Shown here: positions 24,709 to 37,905 of the stretch, in pieces | Layout of the letters: each line of letters opens with the position of its first letter | Position numbering within the stretch: position 1 is the stretch's first letter | Position numbers and translations under genes: made by a program | The notes under the pieces: generated by a model | What the model saw: the letters and a program-made list of their open reading frames with translations, nothing else | Told to the model about the DNA's origin: nothing | Database searches by the model: none | Origin: Owenia fusiformis | Lineage: Eukaryota > Annelida > Polychaeta > Sabellida > Oweniidae | Length of the DNA stretch: 64,000 bases | Direction: 5' to 3' | Assembly (NCBI GenBank): GCA_903813345.2 | Contig: CAIIXF020000006.1 | Location: forward strand, 7,306,989-7,370,988

Positions 24709-25177
24709 CGCAGGTTTTACCGTATTTGTATACGGAAGTTTTGAAACGTAATTAATTCAATATACTTGATAAACATGAAGTTTAAATTCAATTACAATTT
24801 AAAATCGTCGAAGAATAAAATAATGGAACGACTAGTACATGTATTGCAATGGGGCGATAGCCAGTTGAATACGATTTCTGAAGAGACATTTTCGAATCAA
24901 TCAAATCGGCTATATTCCCTGATGTGATTCACCCGGGAAGCAATTGTATCAGTATCATGGTATTAACACATTTAGAATTACATTCAAGGTATAATTATTC
25001 GAGGCGCGAGAAAACTTTCTATTTAGTAAGCATATCTTATGTAATTTCAAAAGTTTACCCTTCCACACTTGAGACGGAGTTTTCCGAAAGAGGGACATTT
25101 AAATATTCTAGGTTTATTCTCTAATAGATCAGATAAACGTTTCAAAACTACCGTATACATATACGGTAAAACCTGCG
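24709..25177. mobile_element. MITE with 40-bp inverted ends (CGCAGGTTTTACCGTAT)
   Basis: Left end CGCAGGTTTTACCGTAT followed by TGTATACGG and GTTTTGAAACGT. The right end is its near-perfect complement. About 470 bp, no coding content, nested inside 23427-25657. Confidence 0.75.
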
Positions 25178-25709
25178 TTTTTTAGATTTAATACTTTTTG
25201 TCATATCAATGCGAGGAAAGGCAGGGAATCGAATGAAATGCTACGAAAGACGGTAAATCACATTTGTACGTGGCGTTTAGGGCTTGAGTTAGCGTCAATC
25301 AGTGACGCAAATAGGTAATTATTTTAATCAAAACGTAGCATTATAATAATACGTACTTAAAACATGTACTTTCCTCGCGATTCCTCTCATTTAATACAAA
25401 ATGATGAATGTGCTCTTTATTACGCGCATGCGCAAACCGCCAACTAAGCATTTTCTAACGAAGCTACCTGTTACACAGGCCAAAAAAGCTTCGTTGGGAG
25501 CTAACCTTCGTTGAATTTTCTACTCAATTGCTTCGTTATCAACTAAGCTTTTCCAACGAAGGCGGAGGTGTTACACTGGCCCAAAATTGCTTCGTTACGA
25601 AGCTTTTTGTCAAATTGCTTCGTAACGAAGCATTTCAACTGGCCTGTGTAACAGGGGTCATAATCAGATTAGTCCAGCCTTTGCAAAATTGAAACATTAT
25701 ACACGAACA

Positions 25710-27228
25710 AGTCTTAGACCTAATCAAAAAGTCAGCGGCAAACCATATCAAGCAGCTATTTCAAAACATACGCAAAACAAACACTACAGTATCCTCAGTA
25801 ACCAAGTACCATCTAGCGATGTGGCGTCATAGCCAATGCATCATGTGTGTAAAAACGTCACAAGGAAGTTGTGTTTCAATATACCAATCACGCGCTTGGC
25901 AACACCCGTTTCCATAATAAACACTACACACTTCCAGAATAAAAAGGGTAAAACAAAAGCAATGGCGATAATCTCTTTTGTTGCATGACTTGGTATGATA
26001 AATATACTTAAAAAAGGTAAGCTAAGCAACCAAACAATGGAAACTCTAAAACTATAAACGGTTATGTGATCTCCTACTTGCTGATCGGACTCATCATAAA
26101 AAGCTTGGACTAACCAGTAAAAAGGAGGTAAGACATTTCTATATTTAATTTTGGAATAAAATGGTTTAGTATTTCCTGCGTTAACTTAATTTTTAGGTAA
26201 TTTTAATGATTTGACTCTTTGCTGAGATTTTTAATCATCGTGAAAAAAGGCATTTAAAATAGCATCTTCAATAAAAAACTTTCTTCTGATTTATTTGTTT
26301 TTAATGCGCCCGAATAATTGTAGTACATGTAATTATATATTTTGCCATGTTTCTCTAAACAACCTGGGTTTGTTCTGGATAGGAGACATTCCAAAAACCC
26401 TGCAAGTACACACTTCTTCTCGTTGCTTGTAATAAGCTTAAACCGAATCGGTTGACAACTATAGGTCATGGTTCTTTTCGTTAGGGAATAGATCAAAACA
26501 TTGTAGATGAACAAATGTTAGTCCTAAACAGAAAGTCGATCAGCGGCAAAGTACAAGCAGTTACTCAGTATTTCAAAACATAAGCAAAACAAACATTGCA
26601 GTATCCTCAGTGACCAACTATTTACATCTATCGATGTGACGTCATAGCGAATGCATCATGTGTGTAAAAACGTCATAGGAAAGTTATGTTTCAATATACC
26701 AATCATGCGCTTGGCAACACCCGTTTCCATAATAAACAATGTTCTTCAAGAAGAAATGGCTAAAAGGGATGATGATGATGTCTTATTATGGTGAATATGA
26801 CAAATGGATTTATTTAACATGATATATAAACTTACGGATAATAACAAAAAATAAGCTAAGCAATCAAACAATGGAATCTATAAAATTTATAAACATTTAT
26901 CTAATCTCCAAACTGCTGCTTGGACTTATAAAAAGATTGGACTAAAATCAAAGGTAAGATATCTCTACCTTTAACTTAATTTTGGTAATTTTAACAATTT
27001 GCTGAAATTGTTAATCATCGTGAACAAAAGCATTTACCATTACATCTTAATAAAAATCTTCTGATATATTTGTTTTTAATGTGCCCCGAATGAATGAGGT
27101 AAATGTAACTTTACATTCTGCAATGTTTCCCTAAACATCTGTTGTTGTTCTAGATATAGGTGACATTCCCAAAACCCTGAAAATACACGTCTTCTTGTTC
27201 TAGTTGTTTGTAATAAGCTTAATCCGAA
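25710..27228. repeat. Imperfect tandem duplication, two copies of about 0.7-0.75 kb
   Basis: Copies at about 25710-26460 and 26518-27228 share the same block order: CAGTATCCTCAGT, GATGTG(G)CGTCATAGC, GCATCATGTGTGTAAAAACG, CGCTTGGCAACACCCG, a ...AATCAAACAATGG stretch, TTAATCATCGTGAA, TTTGTTTTTAATG, and a TAATAAGCTTAA tail. Diverged, non-coding. Confidence 0.75.
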
Positions 27229-27649
27229 TGACACTCAACATTTTATTAGATTACATTTAACAGTCGCAGTCGGCCATTCCGTAGTTGCAAATAGGTTCTT
27301 GGGACCTCCTATTTAATGGGGTATGTGTATAATCCATGAAAGGCCATATACACATTCGGGCCAACGAGCTTGGAAACAAGTCCTTCGAAATAGGCTCCGC
27401 AGTCCGTAACCATGTATTGCACTAACATCAGTATAAAGGGACCATGTATTAAATTAATGCTAAGTGTCCGATTCAAGGGTAACAAATTCAGACGCAGCCC
27501 AAGTGACGTTGATTTTGCTAAGGCGTGTTTATTGTTTATTGTTTATTGAAATCTTGGGGTTTTAAAACGTTGCAAGTAGTTGGCTCAAAGCTGAATTTTA
27601 TCTAAATGACCATTAATTCAGCTTATTTTCAACCCCAATTCTTTTTTAG

Positions 27650-30600
27650 CTCAGACCAGGTTCTCATGAAAATGGATTCATTTAATTTATTTAGTTAAGT
27701 CCCAAGAAAAGCACTGGGCCTCACCAGGAAAAGAAGTAAGTAAGAAACTAGACTGGCAAGACAGGCCACGTAACTGGTACTCCAATGCACATCTACTCTA
27801 TTCAGACGTGAATAAGAAGCCTAAGCATTGTTCTTACGCGAAGGGATTCGCCTAAGGTAAAGAGCTTGTAAAAAGAAGTAAGAAAGAAACTGGAATAAGA
27901 AGCATTTGCCAGGTTTTCTTACGCAAATGGATTTATTTTAAGTTAGTAATTAAGTTCCCTGAAAAGCACTGGGGCTCACGATGAAAAGAAGATGTAAGTA
28001 AGAAACAGGTCACGTAACCGGTACTCTAATTTTGTATCAGACGTGAATTAGAAGCCTATGCAAGGTTCTTATGCAGATGGATTTATTTAAAGTTAGTAAG
28101 TCCCTTGAAAAGAACAAGGCCTCACCAAGAAAAGAAGAAGTAAGTAAGAATTTAGCAAAACAGGCCACGTAACTGATACTCTTATTTTGAATCAGGTTCT
28201 TTCGCAAATTGATTCCTCTAAGCTATCTGAGTCTTAAAAGAAGTCAGAAACTTGCAAAACAGACCACGTAACCGATACTCTTACTTGGTATCAGACCTTT
28301 CCATTACAGAATAAATAAATGTCATGTTTTGCTATCACGCCATCATACCCCAGTACATACAAAGTACTTGGCCACACCATGAAAAGATAAAGTAAATAAG
28401 AAACTGGCAAAACAGGCCACGTAACTGGTACCTTAATTTTGTATCAAACGTGAATAAGAAGCCTATGCCACGTTATTCCGCAAATGGATTTATTTAATTA
28501 AGATAAGTCCCCAGAAAAGTACTGGGCCTCAAGATGAAAGGAAGAAGTATGTAAGAAACCTTGAAAACAGGCCACGTAACTGGTACTTTAATTTTGTATT
28601 AGACATGAATAAGAAGCCTATGCTAGGTTATTTCGCAAATGGATCTATTTCAAATTAGTTAAGTAACTTAAGTCCCCAGAAAAGTACTCGGCATCACCAT
28701 TAAAAGAAGAAGTAAGTAAGAAACTGGCAAAACAGGCCACGTAACTGGTACTCTGATTTTGTATCAGACGTGAATAAGAAGCCTATGCTAGGTTCTTACG
28801 CAAATGGATTTATTTAAAATTAATTTAGTCCAAGAAAGTACCGAGCCCCCACCGTGAATAGAAGAAGTAAGTAAGAAACTTGCAAAGCAGACCTCGTGAT
28901 TGGATTTTATTTAAATGAGTGGAATCGAATTAAAACAAGAAATAGTTAGAGACTGGCAAAACAGGCCACGTAACTGGCAGTCTTATTTTGTATCAGACGT
29001 GAATAAAAAGCCTATACGAGGGTCCTACTCAAATGGATTCATTTCAAGTTAATCAAGTCCCAAGAAAAGTACTGGGCCTCATCATGAAAAGAAGAAGTTA
29101 GAAATTTGCAAAACAGACCTCGTAATTGGATTTTATTTAAAGGAGGGGAATCGAATTGAATCAAGAAATTGTAAGAAACTGGCAAAACAGGCCACGTAAC
29201 TGGTACTCTAATTTTGTATCAGACGTGAATAAGGTTCTTACGCAAATGGATTTATTTAAAAGTAGTTAAGGCCCAAGTAAAGTACTGGGCCTCACCTTGA
29301 GAAGAAAAAGTAAGTAAGAAACTGGCAAAATAGGCCGCGTAACTGATACTCTAATTTTGTATCAGACGTGAATAAGAAGCCTATGCTAGGTTCTTACGCA
29401 AATGGATTTATATAAAAGTAGTTAAGTCACCAGAAAAGTACTCGGCATCACCATTAAAAGAAGAAGTAAGTAAGAAACTGGCAAAACAGGCCACGTAACT
29501 GGTACTCTAATTTTGTATCAGACGTGAATAAGAAGCCTATGCTAGGTTCTTACGCAAATGGATTTATTTAAAAGAAGTTAAGGCCTCAGTAAAGTACTGG
29601 GCCTCACCTTGAGAAGAAGAAGTAAGTAAGAAACTGGCAAAACAGGCCACGTAATTGATTCTCTAATTTTGTATCAGACGTGAATAAGAAGCCTATGCTA
29701 GGTTCTTACGCAAATGGATTTATTTAAAGTTAGTTAAGTCCCCAGTGAAGTACTGGGCCCCACCTTGAGAAGAAAAAGTAAGTAAGAAACTGGCAAAACA
29801 GGCCACGTAATTGATACTCTAATTTTGTATCAGACGTGAATAAGAAGCCTATGCTAGGTTCTTACGCAAATTAATTCATTTAATGACAGTTAAGTCCCCA
29901 GGAAGTAACGAGCCCCACTATGAATAGAAGAAGTAAGTGAGAAATTTGCAAAACAAACCTCGTAATTGGATTTTATTTAAAGGAGTGGAATCGAATTAAA
30001 ACAAGAAATAGTAAGACACTGGCAAAACAGGCCACGTAACTGGTTCTCTTATTTTGTATCAGACGTGAATAAGAAGCCTATGCTAGGTTCTTACACAAAT
30101 GGATTTATTTAAAGTTAGTTAAGTCCCCAGTGAAGTACTGGGCCTCACCTTGAGAAGAAAAAGTAAGTAAGAAACTAGCAAAACAGGCCACGTAACTGGT
30201 ACTCTAATTTTGTATCAGACGAGAATAAGAAGCCTATGCTAGGTTCTTACGCAAATGGATTTATTTAAAGTAGTTAAGGCCCCAGTAAGGTACTGGGCCT
30301 CACCTTGAGAAGAAAAAGTAAGTAAGAAACTGGCAAAACAGGCCACGTAACTGATACTCTAATTTTGTATCAGACGTGAATAAGAAGCCTATGCTAGGTT
30401 CTTACGCAAATGGATTTATTTAAAAGTAGTTAAGTTCCCAGTAAAGTACTGGGCCTCACCTTGAGAAGAAGAAGTAAGTAAGAAACTGGCAAAACAGGCC
30501 ACGTAATTGATACTCTAATTTTGTATCAGACGTGAATAAGAAGCCTATGCTAGGTTCTTACGCAAATGGATTTATTTAAAAGTAGTTAAGGCCCAAGTAA

Positions 30601-33600
30601 AGTACTGGGCCTCACCTTGAGAAGAAAAAGTAAGTAAGAAACTGGCAAAACAGGCCACGTAACTGGTACTCTAATTTTGTATCAGACGTGAAAAAGAAGC
30701 CTATACTAGGTTCTTACGCAAATGGATTTATTTAAAAGTAGTTAAGTCCCCAGTAAAGTACTGGGCCTCACATTGAGAAGAAGCAAGTAAAAAACGGGAA
30801 AAACAGGCCACGTAACTGGTAGTCTAATTTTGTATCAGACGTGAATAGGAAGCCTCTGCCAGGTTCTTATGCCAATGGAATTATTTAAAGTTAGTTAAAA
30901 TAACCAAAAAAGTACTGGGGCTCAACATGAAAAGAAGAAGTTAGAGACTGGCAAAACAGACCACGTAACTGGTAGTCTAATTTTGTATCAGACGTGAATA
31001 AGAAGCCTATGCCAGGTTCTTACGGTATGAGTACCGTAATCCAACGCCAAATTCGAAAATTCAGAACAATACTTTGCACATATGGCGTTCGTGATCAACT
31101 ATAAAACGTTTACCCCCCATAGTGTAATATATCAAAATGTACCTGTTCATATAGGGGTTCGATTGATCTACATCAAATCATACGGAGTCAGGTTACTTTT
31201 TGAGATATCAGCGTCCATTTATTGTAACTCGCGTTTGATACCAATTCCTCAAATCCTCGCCCAAATCCCAAACGCGTAGTAAACATGCTCACGTCGGAAC
31301 TATCGCTATTTTCGTAATTCAAATGAAAGTTGAACTCCTCCTCTTTATTTTTATACCAAATAGTGGCATACTAGGTACCCTAGAAGCCAACTATGGCGTT
31401 ATTTAGAACAAAACTAAAGGTTTTAAATGGGCTATATAGGGGTCATACCTTTTGGCGGATGAATATTGAACCTCATACCTTTATGTTTTGTGACATCACA
31501 CTGATTTTTGTCTCTGCAACTTTTTTTGGCAGAAAATATCATTTTAATTCAAAAATGCATAAAAACGTCGGAACTGGCTGAATATGTGAAAATTTTATCC
31601 ATTCAGGCTAGAAATTGTTAATTTGCCCTACCCCAAATTAAATACGTCTAAATATGCTAGTTTAACTTTGCCACTGTGACGTTACAAATCTAACCTTACT
31701 ATCTCTGAGTTTATTGAAGAAAATGATACGTCTGACAAACAGCTTTCATTCCCTATATGGCACATCTTCTACTAAAAGTTGCATCATTGACTAAATCTAC
31801 GACAAAGGCCCGTGGATTTTGACTGAAATTTGGCCATTTTCGCCCAAATAAAAGTAAATAGCAGTTTCCCCCACAGTTGTATTTTGAAATAAATATTGCT
31901 ACAATGTAGCAATTTAAAAATCACACATGCTTACTGTTTCTGTTGACCTGACACGTGTATCTAGCCTGTAAAAGAGAAAAATCGCTACATTGTAGCAATT
32001 TCTGTGAGATATGGGTCCTCAAAATCATGTAATTTTAGCAAAAAAATGAAGAAATAACCTGCAATTTTATGACAGTTAAGTCCCCAGAAAGTACCGAGCC
32101 CCAACCATGAATAGAAGAAGTAAGTAAGAAACTTGCAAAACAGATCTCGTAATTGGATTTTATTTAAATCAGTCGAATCGAATTAAAACAAGAAATAGTA
32201 AGAAACTGGCAAAACAGGCCACGTAACTGGTACTCTAATTTGTATCAGACTTGAATAAGAAGCCTATGCTAGGTTTTTACGCAAATGGATTTATTTTAAA
32301 GTATTCAAGTCCCCAGAAAAGTACTTGCCCAAAATGAGAAGAAGTAAGTGAGAAACTGGCAAAACAGGCCACGTAACTGGTACTCTAATTTGTATCAGAC
32401 TTGAATAAGAAGCCTATGCTAGGTTTTTACGCAAATGGATTTATTTTAAAGTATTCAAGTCCCCAGGAAAGTACTTGTCCAAAATGAGAAGAAGTAAGTA
32501 AGAAACTGGCAAAACACGTCGCGTAACTGGTACTCTAATTTTGTATCAGACGTGAATAAGAAGTCTATTCCAGGTTTTCACGCAATGGATTTATTTTAAA
32601 GTAGTCAAGTCTCCAGAAAAGTGCTTCGCCTCAAAATGAGAAGAAGTAAGTAAAAAACTGGCAAAACAGGCCACGCAACCGGTACTCTAATTAAATATTG
32701 TATCAGACGTGAATAAGAAGCCTTTGCCAGGTTCTTACACACGTAACTGGTACTCTAATTTTGTATCAAACGTGAATAAGAAACCTACGTCAGGTTCTTA
32801 CGCAAATGGATTTATCTAAAGTAAGTTTAGTCCCCAGAGAAGTACTGGGCCTCGCCATGAAAAGGAAGAAGCAAGTAAGAAACTTGCAAAACAGGCCACG
32901 TAATTGAATTTTATCTAAATCAGTGGAATCTAATGAAAACAAGAAAAAGTAAGAAACTGGCAAAACAGGCCACGTAACTGGTACTCTAATTTTGCCTATG
33001 CCAGGTTCTTACGCAAAAAGATTTATTTAAAAGTAGTTAAGTCCCCCAAAAAGTACTGGGGCTTAACATGAAAAGAAGAAGTAAGTCAGAGACTGGCAAA
33101 ACAGGCCACGTAACTGGTAGTCTAATTTTGTACCAGACGTGAATAAGAAGCCTATGCTAGGTTCTTACGGAAATGGATTTATTTAAAAAAAGTAAAGTTC
33201 CCAGAAAAGAACTTGGCCTCAAAATGAGAAGAAGTAAGAAACTGGCAAATCAGGCCACGTAACTGGTACTCTAATTTTGTATCAGACGTGAATAAGAAGC
33301 CTATGTCAGGTTCTTACGGAAATGGATTTATTTAAAAAAAGTAAAGTTCCCAGAAAAGAACTTGGCCTCAAAATGAGAAGAAGTAAGAAACTGGCAAATC
33401 AGGCCACGTAACTGGTACTCTAATTTTGTTTCAGACGTGAATAAGAAGCCCATGCGAGTTTCTTATACAAATGGATTTATCTAATTAAGTCCTGAAAAAA
33501 TACCGGGCCTCACCAAGAAAAGAAGAAGTTAGTCAGAAACTGGCAAAACAGGCCACGTAACTGGCCACTCTCATTGTGTATCAGGCGTGAATAAGAAGCC

Positions 33601-33605
33601 TATGC
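27650..33605 (+). repeat. Satellite array, unit about 156 bp, roughly 30 units
   Basis: The unit carries AAACTGGCAAAACAGGCCAC, then GTATCAGACGTGAATAAGAA, GGTTCTTACGCAAATGG, a CCCAGTAAAGTACTGGG hairpin and AAGTAAGTAAG. Start-to-start distances such as 29475, 29630 and 29787 give 155-157 bp. Some units carry an extra segment of about 65 bp (CTCGTAATTGGATTTTATTT...GAATCGAATTAAAACAAG), giving units of about 220 bp. Units near the middle are the most alike and those at the left edge the most diverged, as expected for unequal exchange. Not a CRISPR: no short repeats with unique spacers, and the host is eukaryotic. Confidence 0.95.
31024..32062. mobile_element. 1.04-kb non-satellite insertion inside the array
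   Basis: Satellite sequence stops within TTCTTACG and resumes at TGACAGTTAAGTCCCC. The insert starts GGTATGAGTACCGTAATCC. It holds two short open frames (31082-31279, 31393-31581) with no recognised domain and an imperfect repeat of GCTACA(A/T)TGTAGCAATTT near 31900 and 31985. No inverted ends or target duplication seen; type of mobile element unknown. Confidence 0.5.
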
Positions 33606-36201
33606 CGGTTTTTCTCTTACTTTATGATGGTGAACGTGATCAAATTGATTAAAATTTTATAAGGGTCAATGTCATCAAAAAAGGTCAAACGTTCAAAAGC
33701 AAATATTGTTGAGACCCTGTAAACTTTTTATATAGCAAACACAGAAGACATATGTCGGTTTTGTATCTCAGTGTCTTCTTTAGTTCATTGAATGCATCAC
33801 GCTTGCCTTTCTGAAAAGGTGAGAAACACATTCATTCAGTTTTTTTGTTATATTGGTCACGTATAGTATGTTTTTGGGAAATTGCATTTACGATTTTTTA
33901 GAATTATTTCGAAGAAAATATATATGAAAATATATTTCATATAGATAGGATAGGCATTACAAAAGAAAAATGATTGAAATAACATTAGTTTTACTTGATC
34001 TTAATCAATGTAAATATTATGTAAGTAACCATGACAAATAATATTTGAGATTACTCGGAATATTTGCTAATTAAAAGATGTTCGTTGCAATTTAATATCT
34101 TATTCCAAGACCTTAGTAGTCTGGCCTTGCCCAGTAGGTCAGTTTTATGTTCTTGCTTTTTTGCTGGGAAAGACATAAATTATATTAGCATGATAGTTAA
34201 ATCTTAAATTTTTACCCACCAACCACCCACCCAATTATCATTATTGTTTATAACCCTCGATTATAACGTTACTTAGCAATCTTATATCTAAATCATCATG
34301 GTACTCAATGGGTCATTAGTCATGCCATAATCTGTTGCCTTTGGGGAGGGGGATCAAGTTCCATTGAAAACAACGCATTCGACTCTTAAGATAGCTATGC
34401 TCATCTAAGAATATAAAGTGAAATACTAAGGGTAGAGGACTTTGATAAAATTGCCAAAAATTATAACTTTTAACACGTTGTCCAAAAGGGGGCAACGATT
34501 GTTAAACTTTCGGTAGGGAGTGTAACATTGAATAGGTTTTTAGCAATGCATTGACATTGACCTCATTACGAAATATAAAGTTTCTGTGATTTAAAAGAGG
34601 TCGCCTTTCATTCTTGGAAAATAATATATGAGTTGCACTTTGATGTTTTGGTATATGTTGAAATGCCAACTCTTTTTTTTATTCATATTTTCAAGGGTAT
34701 GGGTCAAATGATGAAACTGGCGCAATAAAGCATGAGTAGCAGATGCATTTTCTAAAGCATATTAACGATTTTAAAGATATCATAACATAGTATATTCATT
34801 ATCGTATCATAGGCCAAATGATCGACTTCATTTCATGATAATGCGCAAAATCATAATTTTGGTGCATTAGATGTTTTCTTTTCCATTTTATTTGTTATAA
34901 CTAAACACAATATAACATTAAATCAGCGTTTCTCAGACAACAACCTCCTTTATTATAAAGATACATATCGGATGAGAATCGCAGTATATAACAACTATAA
35001 ATATCTCTATACTATCAACAAAAATCTACATATAATAGCCAGTTACAGGTTACACCGTATTAGATTACAAAGTAATATATACATACTTGATATACATCTA
35101 ATAATAGTCTAATTTCTATAAAGAAATATTCAATTTGTGCGCATTTCTCTAATAAGTATAGTATTCCTCTGAATATGTCTATAGCTGAGGCAAGGAATCT
35201 GACAACTGAGGAAATTTAAACTGAATTGGAAAGTTTGTCTTGTAGCACGTATTTTCATACCAGTATATCAAAAAGAATTATTTTATGCATGCTAATCAGT
35301 AATAATCCACTTAAAAGAAGGGACCTTCATACAGCCCCAAGAGTGAAGAGACGTGATTTTATTTTATTTGTTATAGAATTCCCCCGGAATTCCCGAGCCT
35401 CAGCTTTACGAAGTGGAGGGCATTAATTGTATTTCACTTAAATAAGTCGTACATAATCAATGCTATATAAGGTTTCCATTGATTGGAGGACCATTGGAGG
35501 TCGTTGTAAATTTGACCCTGTCCAAACCAATCTCATAATAATATCGAAGTATTAGTCTTGCACCAAGCCCTTGTGATACAAACATATACCATGTCTTGTT
35601 AGCACTGACATCGTTGAACTGGTTATGGGCAAGGGAATAGATAATAAGGGGACAGTGACACTTGATAAGGTTTGCTTCAGGAAATAACTAATGAGAAGGG
35701 AAGAGACCAGAGGCTTGATACAAGACTGCTTAATAAATGACATGTTTCTCTATGTACCCAGCATAGTGTGTGATTCATTACATGGTATAAGCAATTACAG
35801 CTCAGAGGAATTTCTATAGCTTAAAATGTCGCAAAACAAATTCTGCAAAAATGAACACCGCACTCTATTAAACTTTTTCGATTAAATCAGAAATATTTTA
35901 CTTTCTAAATCAAGATGAAACTAACATAAAAATATATAATACAAAAATCTCTTCAAGATCTATCTTAGGCAATTCAAAAGCTATACTAATACGCCCCCTT
36001 GAAGACGTATTTAATCACGCCTTCTATAAAATGTGAACAATGTCAATATTTCACCCGGGTTATATTCGGGAACAATTTCCCTTGTAATACTATACTAATC
36101 TAGTAATGTGTGACGTTATAACGGCGGGTCGTAATGGACCATAATGGATATTCGATACATTTTGGTGAGTTTTCATGTTCGAATCGTAATATAAACCTCT
36201 G
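33606..36201. other. Intergenic, nothing recognised
   Basis: AT-rich, only short reading frames, no exon or RNA gene identified. Confidence 0.45.
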
Positions 36202-36342
36202 AGCAGGAGGTGTTAAATCGACGGGTACAGACCTTAGGGCTAGGCACAAAAGGCTTCGACCCTCACTCCCTTCAGTCTTTCGAGGTACAATAAACGTTTG
36301 TGCCTAGCCCTGCGGCCTGTATTCGTCGATAGAACACCTGCT
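36202..36342. repeat. Hairpin (MITE-like), about 140 bp
   Basis: AGCAGGAGGTGTTAAATCGAC and CTTAGGGCTAGGCACAAA on the left pair with TTTGTGCCTAGCCCTGCGG and GTCGATAGAACACCTGCT on the right. Confidence 0.75.
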
Positions 36343-36700
36343 ATTCGGTCTAAATTTCTTAATTAAGAGCATTGTGTGTTTACTCGACGATTTTTCAACA
36401 TAGGTTCAACTTTAATTCAAGTCAGTAACACCATCTATATTTAAGAATAGTGTGCATGTTTTTCATTCTTTCGGATTATGGTAACATGATTTCTGTTAGA
36501 CAATATGGCAAGAACTGATTGAGCAAATGGCCAGCTGCTTGAATCTGAGATTCGTCTTTCTATTAATTAAACCGGTAAGTGTCCTTGATGGAACACTAAC
36601 AGCTGCTCACAAATTAAACCTTTGTTTTATTAAACATCTCGCTCGGGTACATCATCGACAAAGGAACCAAAATATGGTTACTCTGTTTTTAAGCCATGTA

Positions 36701-36928
36701 CACTTCCCTCCATAAGTTTTGCAATCGGAACTCCCTTTTTGGACCACTTACTCAAACCCGTTTATCTAGTCGATTACTAGAAGGTCAAAGAATTTGTCGT
36801 AAATTTCTGAAGTAGGCTAATGCAATTATTAGCAAAATTAAGTTTCAAACATTGACGTACTTTGTCATGCTATACAATGAAAACGTCCGGACCGAACTTC
36901 CGGTAGTCAGACTTATGGAGGGAAAATA
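36701..36928. mobile_element. Short mariner/Tc1-type MITE
   Basis: Flanked on the left by TA. It starts CACTTCCCTCCATAAGTTTT and ends with ACTTATGGAGGGAA near 36925; CGGAACTCCC on the left is echoed in reverse by GAACTTCCG on the right. Related to the termini at 6300 and 22540. Confidence 0.65.
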
Positions 36929-37720
36929 TATCAGTATTTGCGCTAACTGTCTCTGTAAAAAGTGTAAACTGGTTTCATAGCTAGAGGTAAATTAAAGTGC
37001 AAATTTTACACGCGGGTTTTAATATTGAATGCAAACGTATACGTGTCTACAATTCGAGTTGGGCAAAGGTCCCAACTCTACCCACGATGTCGTCAAAAGA
37101 TGGCAGTAGTGGTCAAATAGAAGATTTAAATAGACGGACGACTACTACCATCTTTCTTTCTACCTTGACCTTGTGACTAATATTACCTGTTGATTTTGAA
37201 TTCCCTCCAATCGCATCATGACAATGTCAACGTTGGTTCACTACCAATTTCAAAATTCATACAAGACAGATAATAGGATGTAATGTATGAGAGGTTTATA
37301 GATCGCTCTAGCTCTATCTTCTACTAAGCACATTAAATTCATTATATTACATAATCTCTCTCTGGAGGTCTCCCCTACCATTCACCCTGGCATAAGCTAG
37401 TTTTCAAATGCCCATGCTGCCAGACTTATTCCTGTGGCTAATGAACCAAAATGCTTAGATATTTTCGGTAGGAATAAAATATTTAGGTTAATTTTGAAGA
37501 ATATAAGTTGTAAGTCATGAAATTCAAGAAGAAATCTTAAATCAAGAATTTTTGTGTCCGCCAAAAGTTTACGATAAATAAGCAATATATCAATACACCA
37601 TGATAGTGCAGATGATCTGGCATCCAAAGAGGTGAATGGAGAGTATTATTTCGATGCATTTGGGGACTTCTCTCCTACTGCACCTGGTCTAGTTAGGCCG
37701 ATAAAACGCATTGTTTCTTA

Positions 37721-37905
37721 TTAAACCGCAGGATCCTTTTCTGTTGCTCCTTTCAAGTGTAGTAACTGATCTTTCTCTGGTTCACCTGCACCTCCATTTT
37801 CTGCGCCAACATCTTTCCCCTTGGCTGCTACATCATTTAGTTCTTGGCCTTCTTCGTCTTTGCTATGCTCGCCGTGATCGTGTTTTGCCCAATCTTGGAG
37901 TTCAC
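37721..37905 (-). CDS. SLC17 exon 11: cytoplasmic C-terminal tail and stop
   Basis: Follows a TAAATTGCAG acceptor. Starts GELQDWAKHDHGEHSKDE, the family's GE-Q-WA start of the tail, then a hydrophilic Glu/Lys/Gly-rich tail ending KDPAV and TAA. Confidence 0.92.

Larger units (their letters stand above)
23427..25657. mobile_element. 2.2-kb non-autonomous DNA element with subterminal GCTTCGTTA repeats
   Basis: Both ends carry CCTGTTACAC-type termini and many copies, in both orientations, of GCTTCGTTA/TAACGAAGC and GTTACACTGG (23427-23600 and 25410-25657). This arrangement is typical of transposase-binding subterminal repeats. Two other fold-back elements lie inside it. No transposase. The superfamily is not assigned, as I see no clear target duplication. 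Confidence 0.65.

Noticed and set aside
27650-33605. Regular array that could suggest CRISPR
   Set aside because: Whole 156-bp units repeat without unique spacers, and the flanking genes are intron-containing animal genes.
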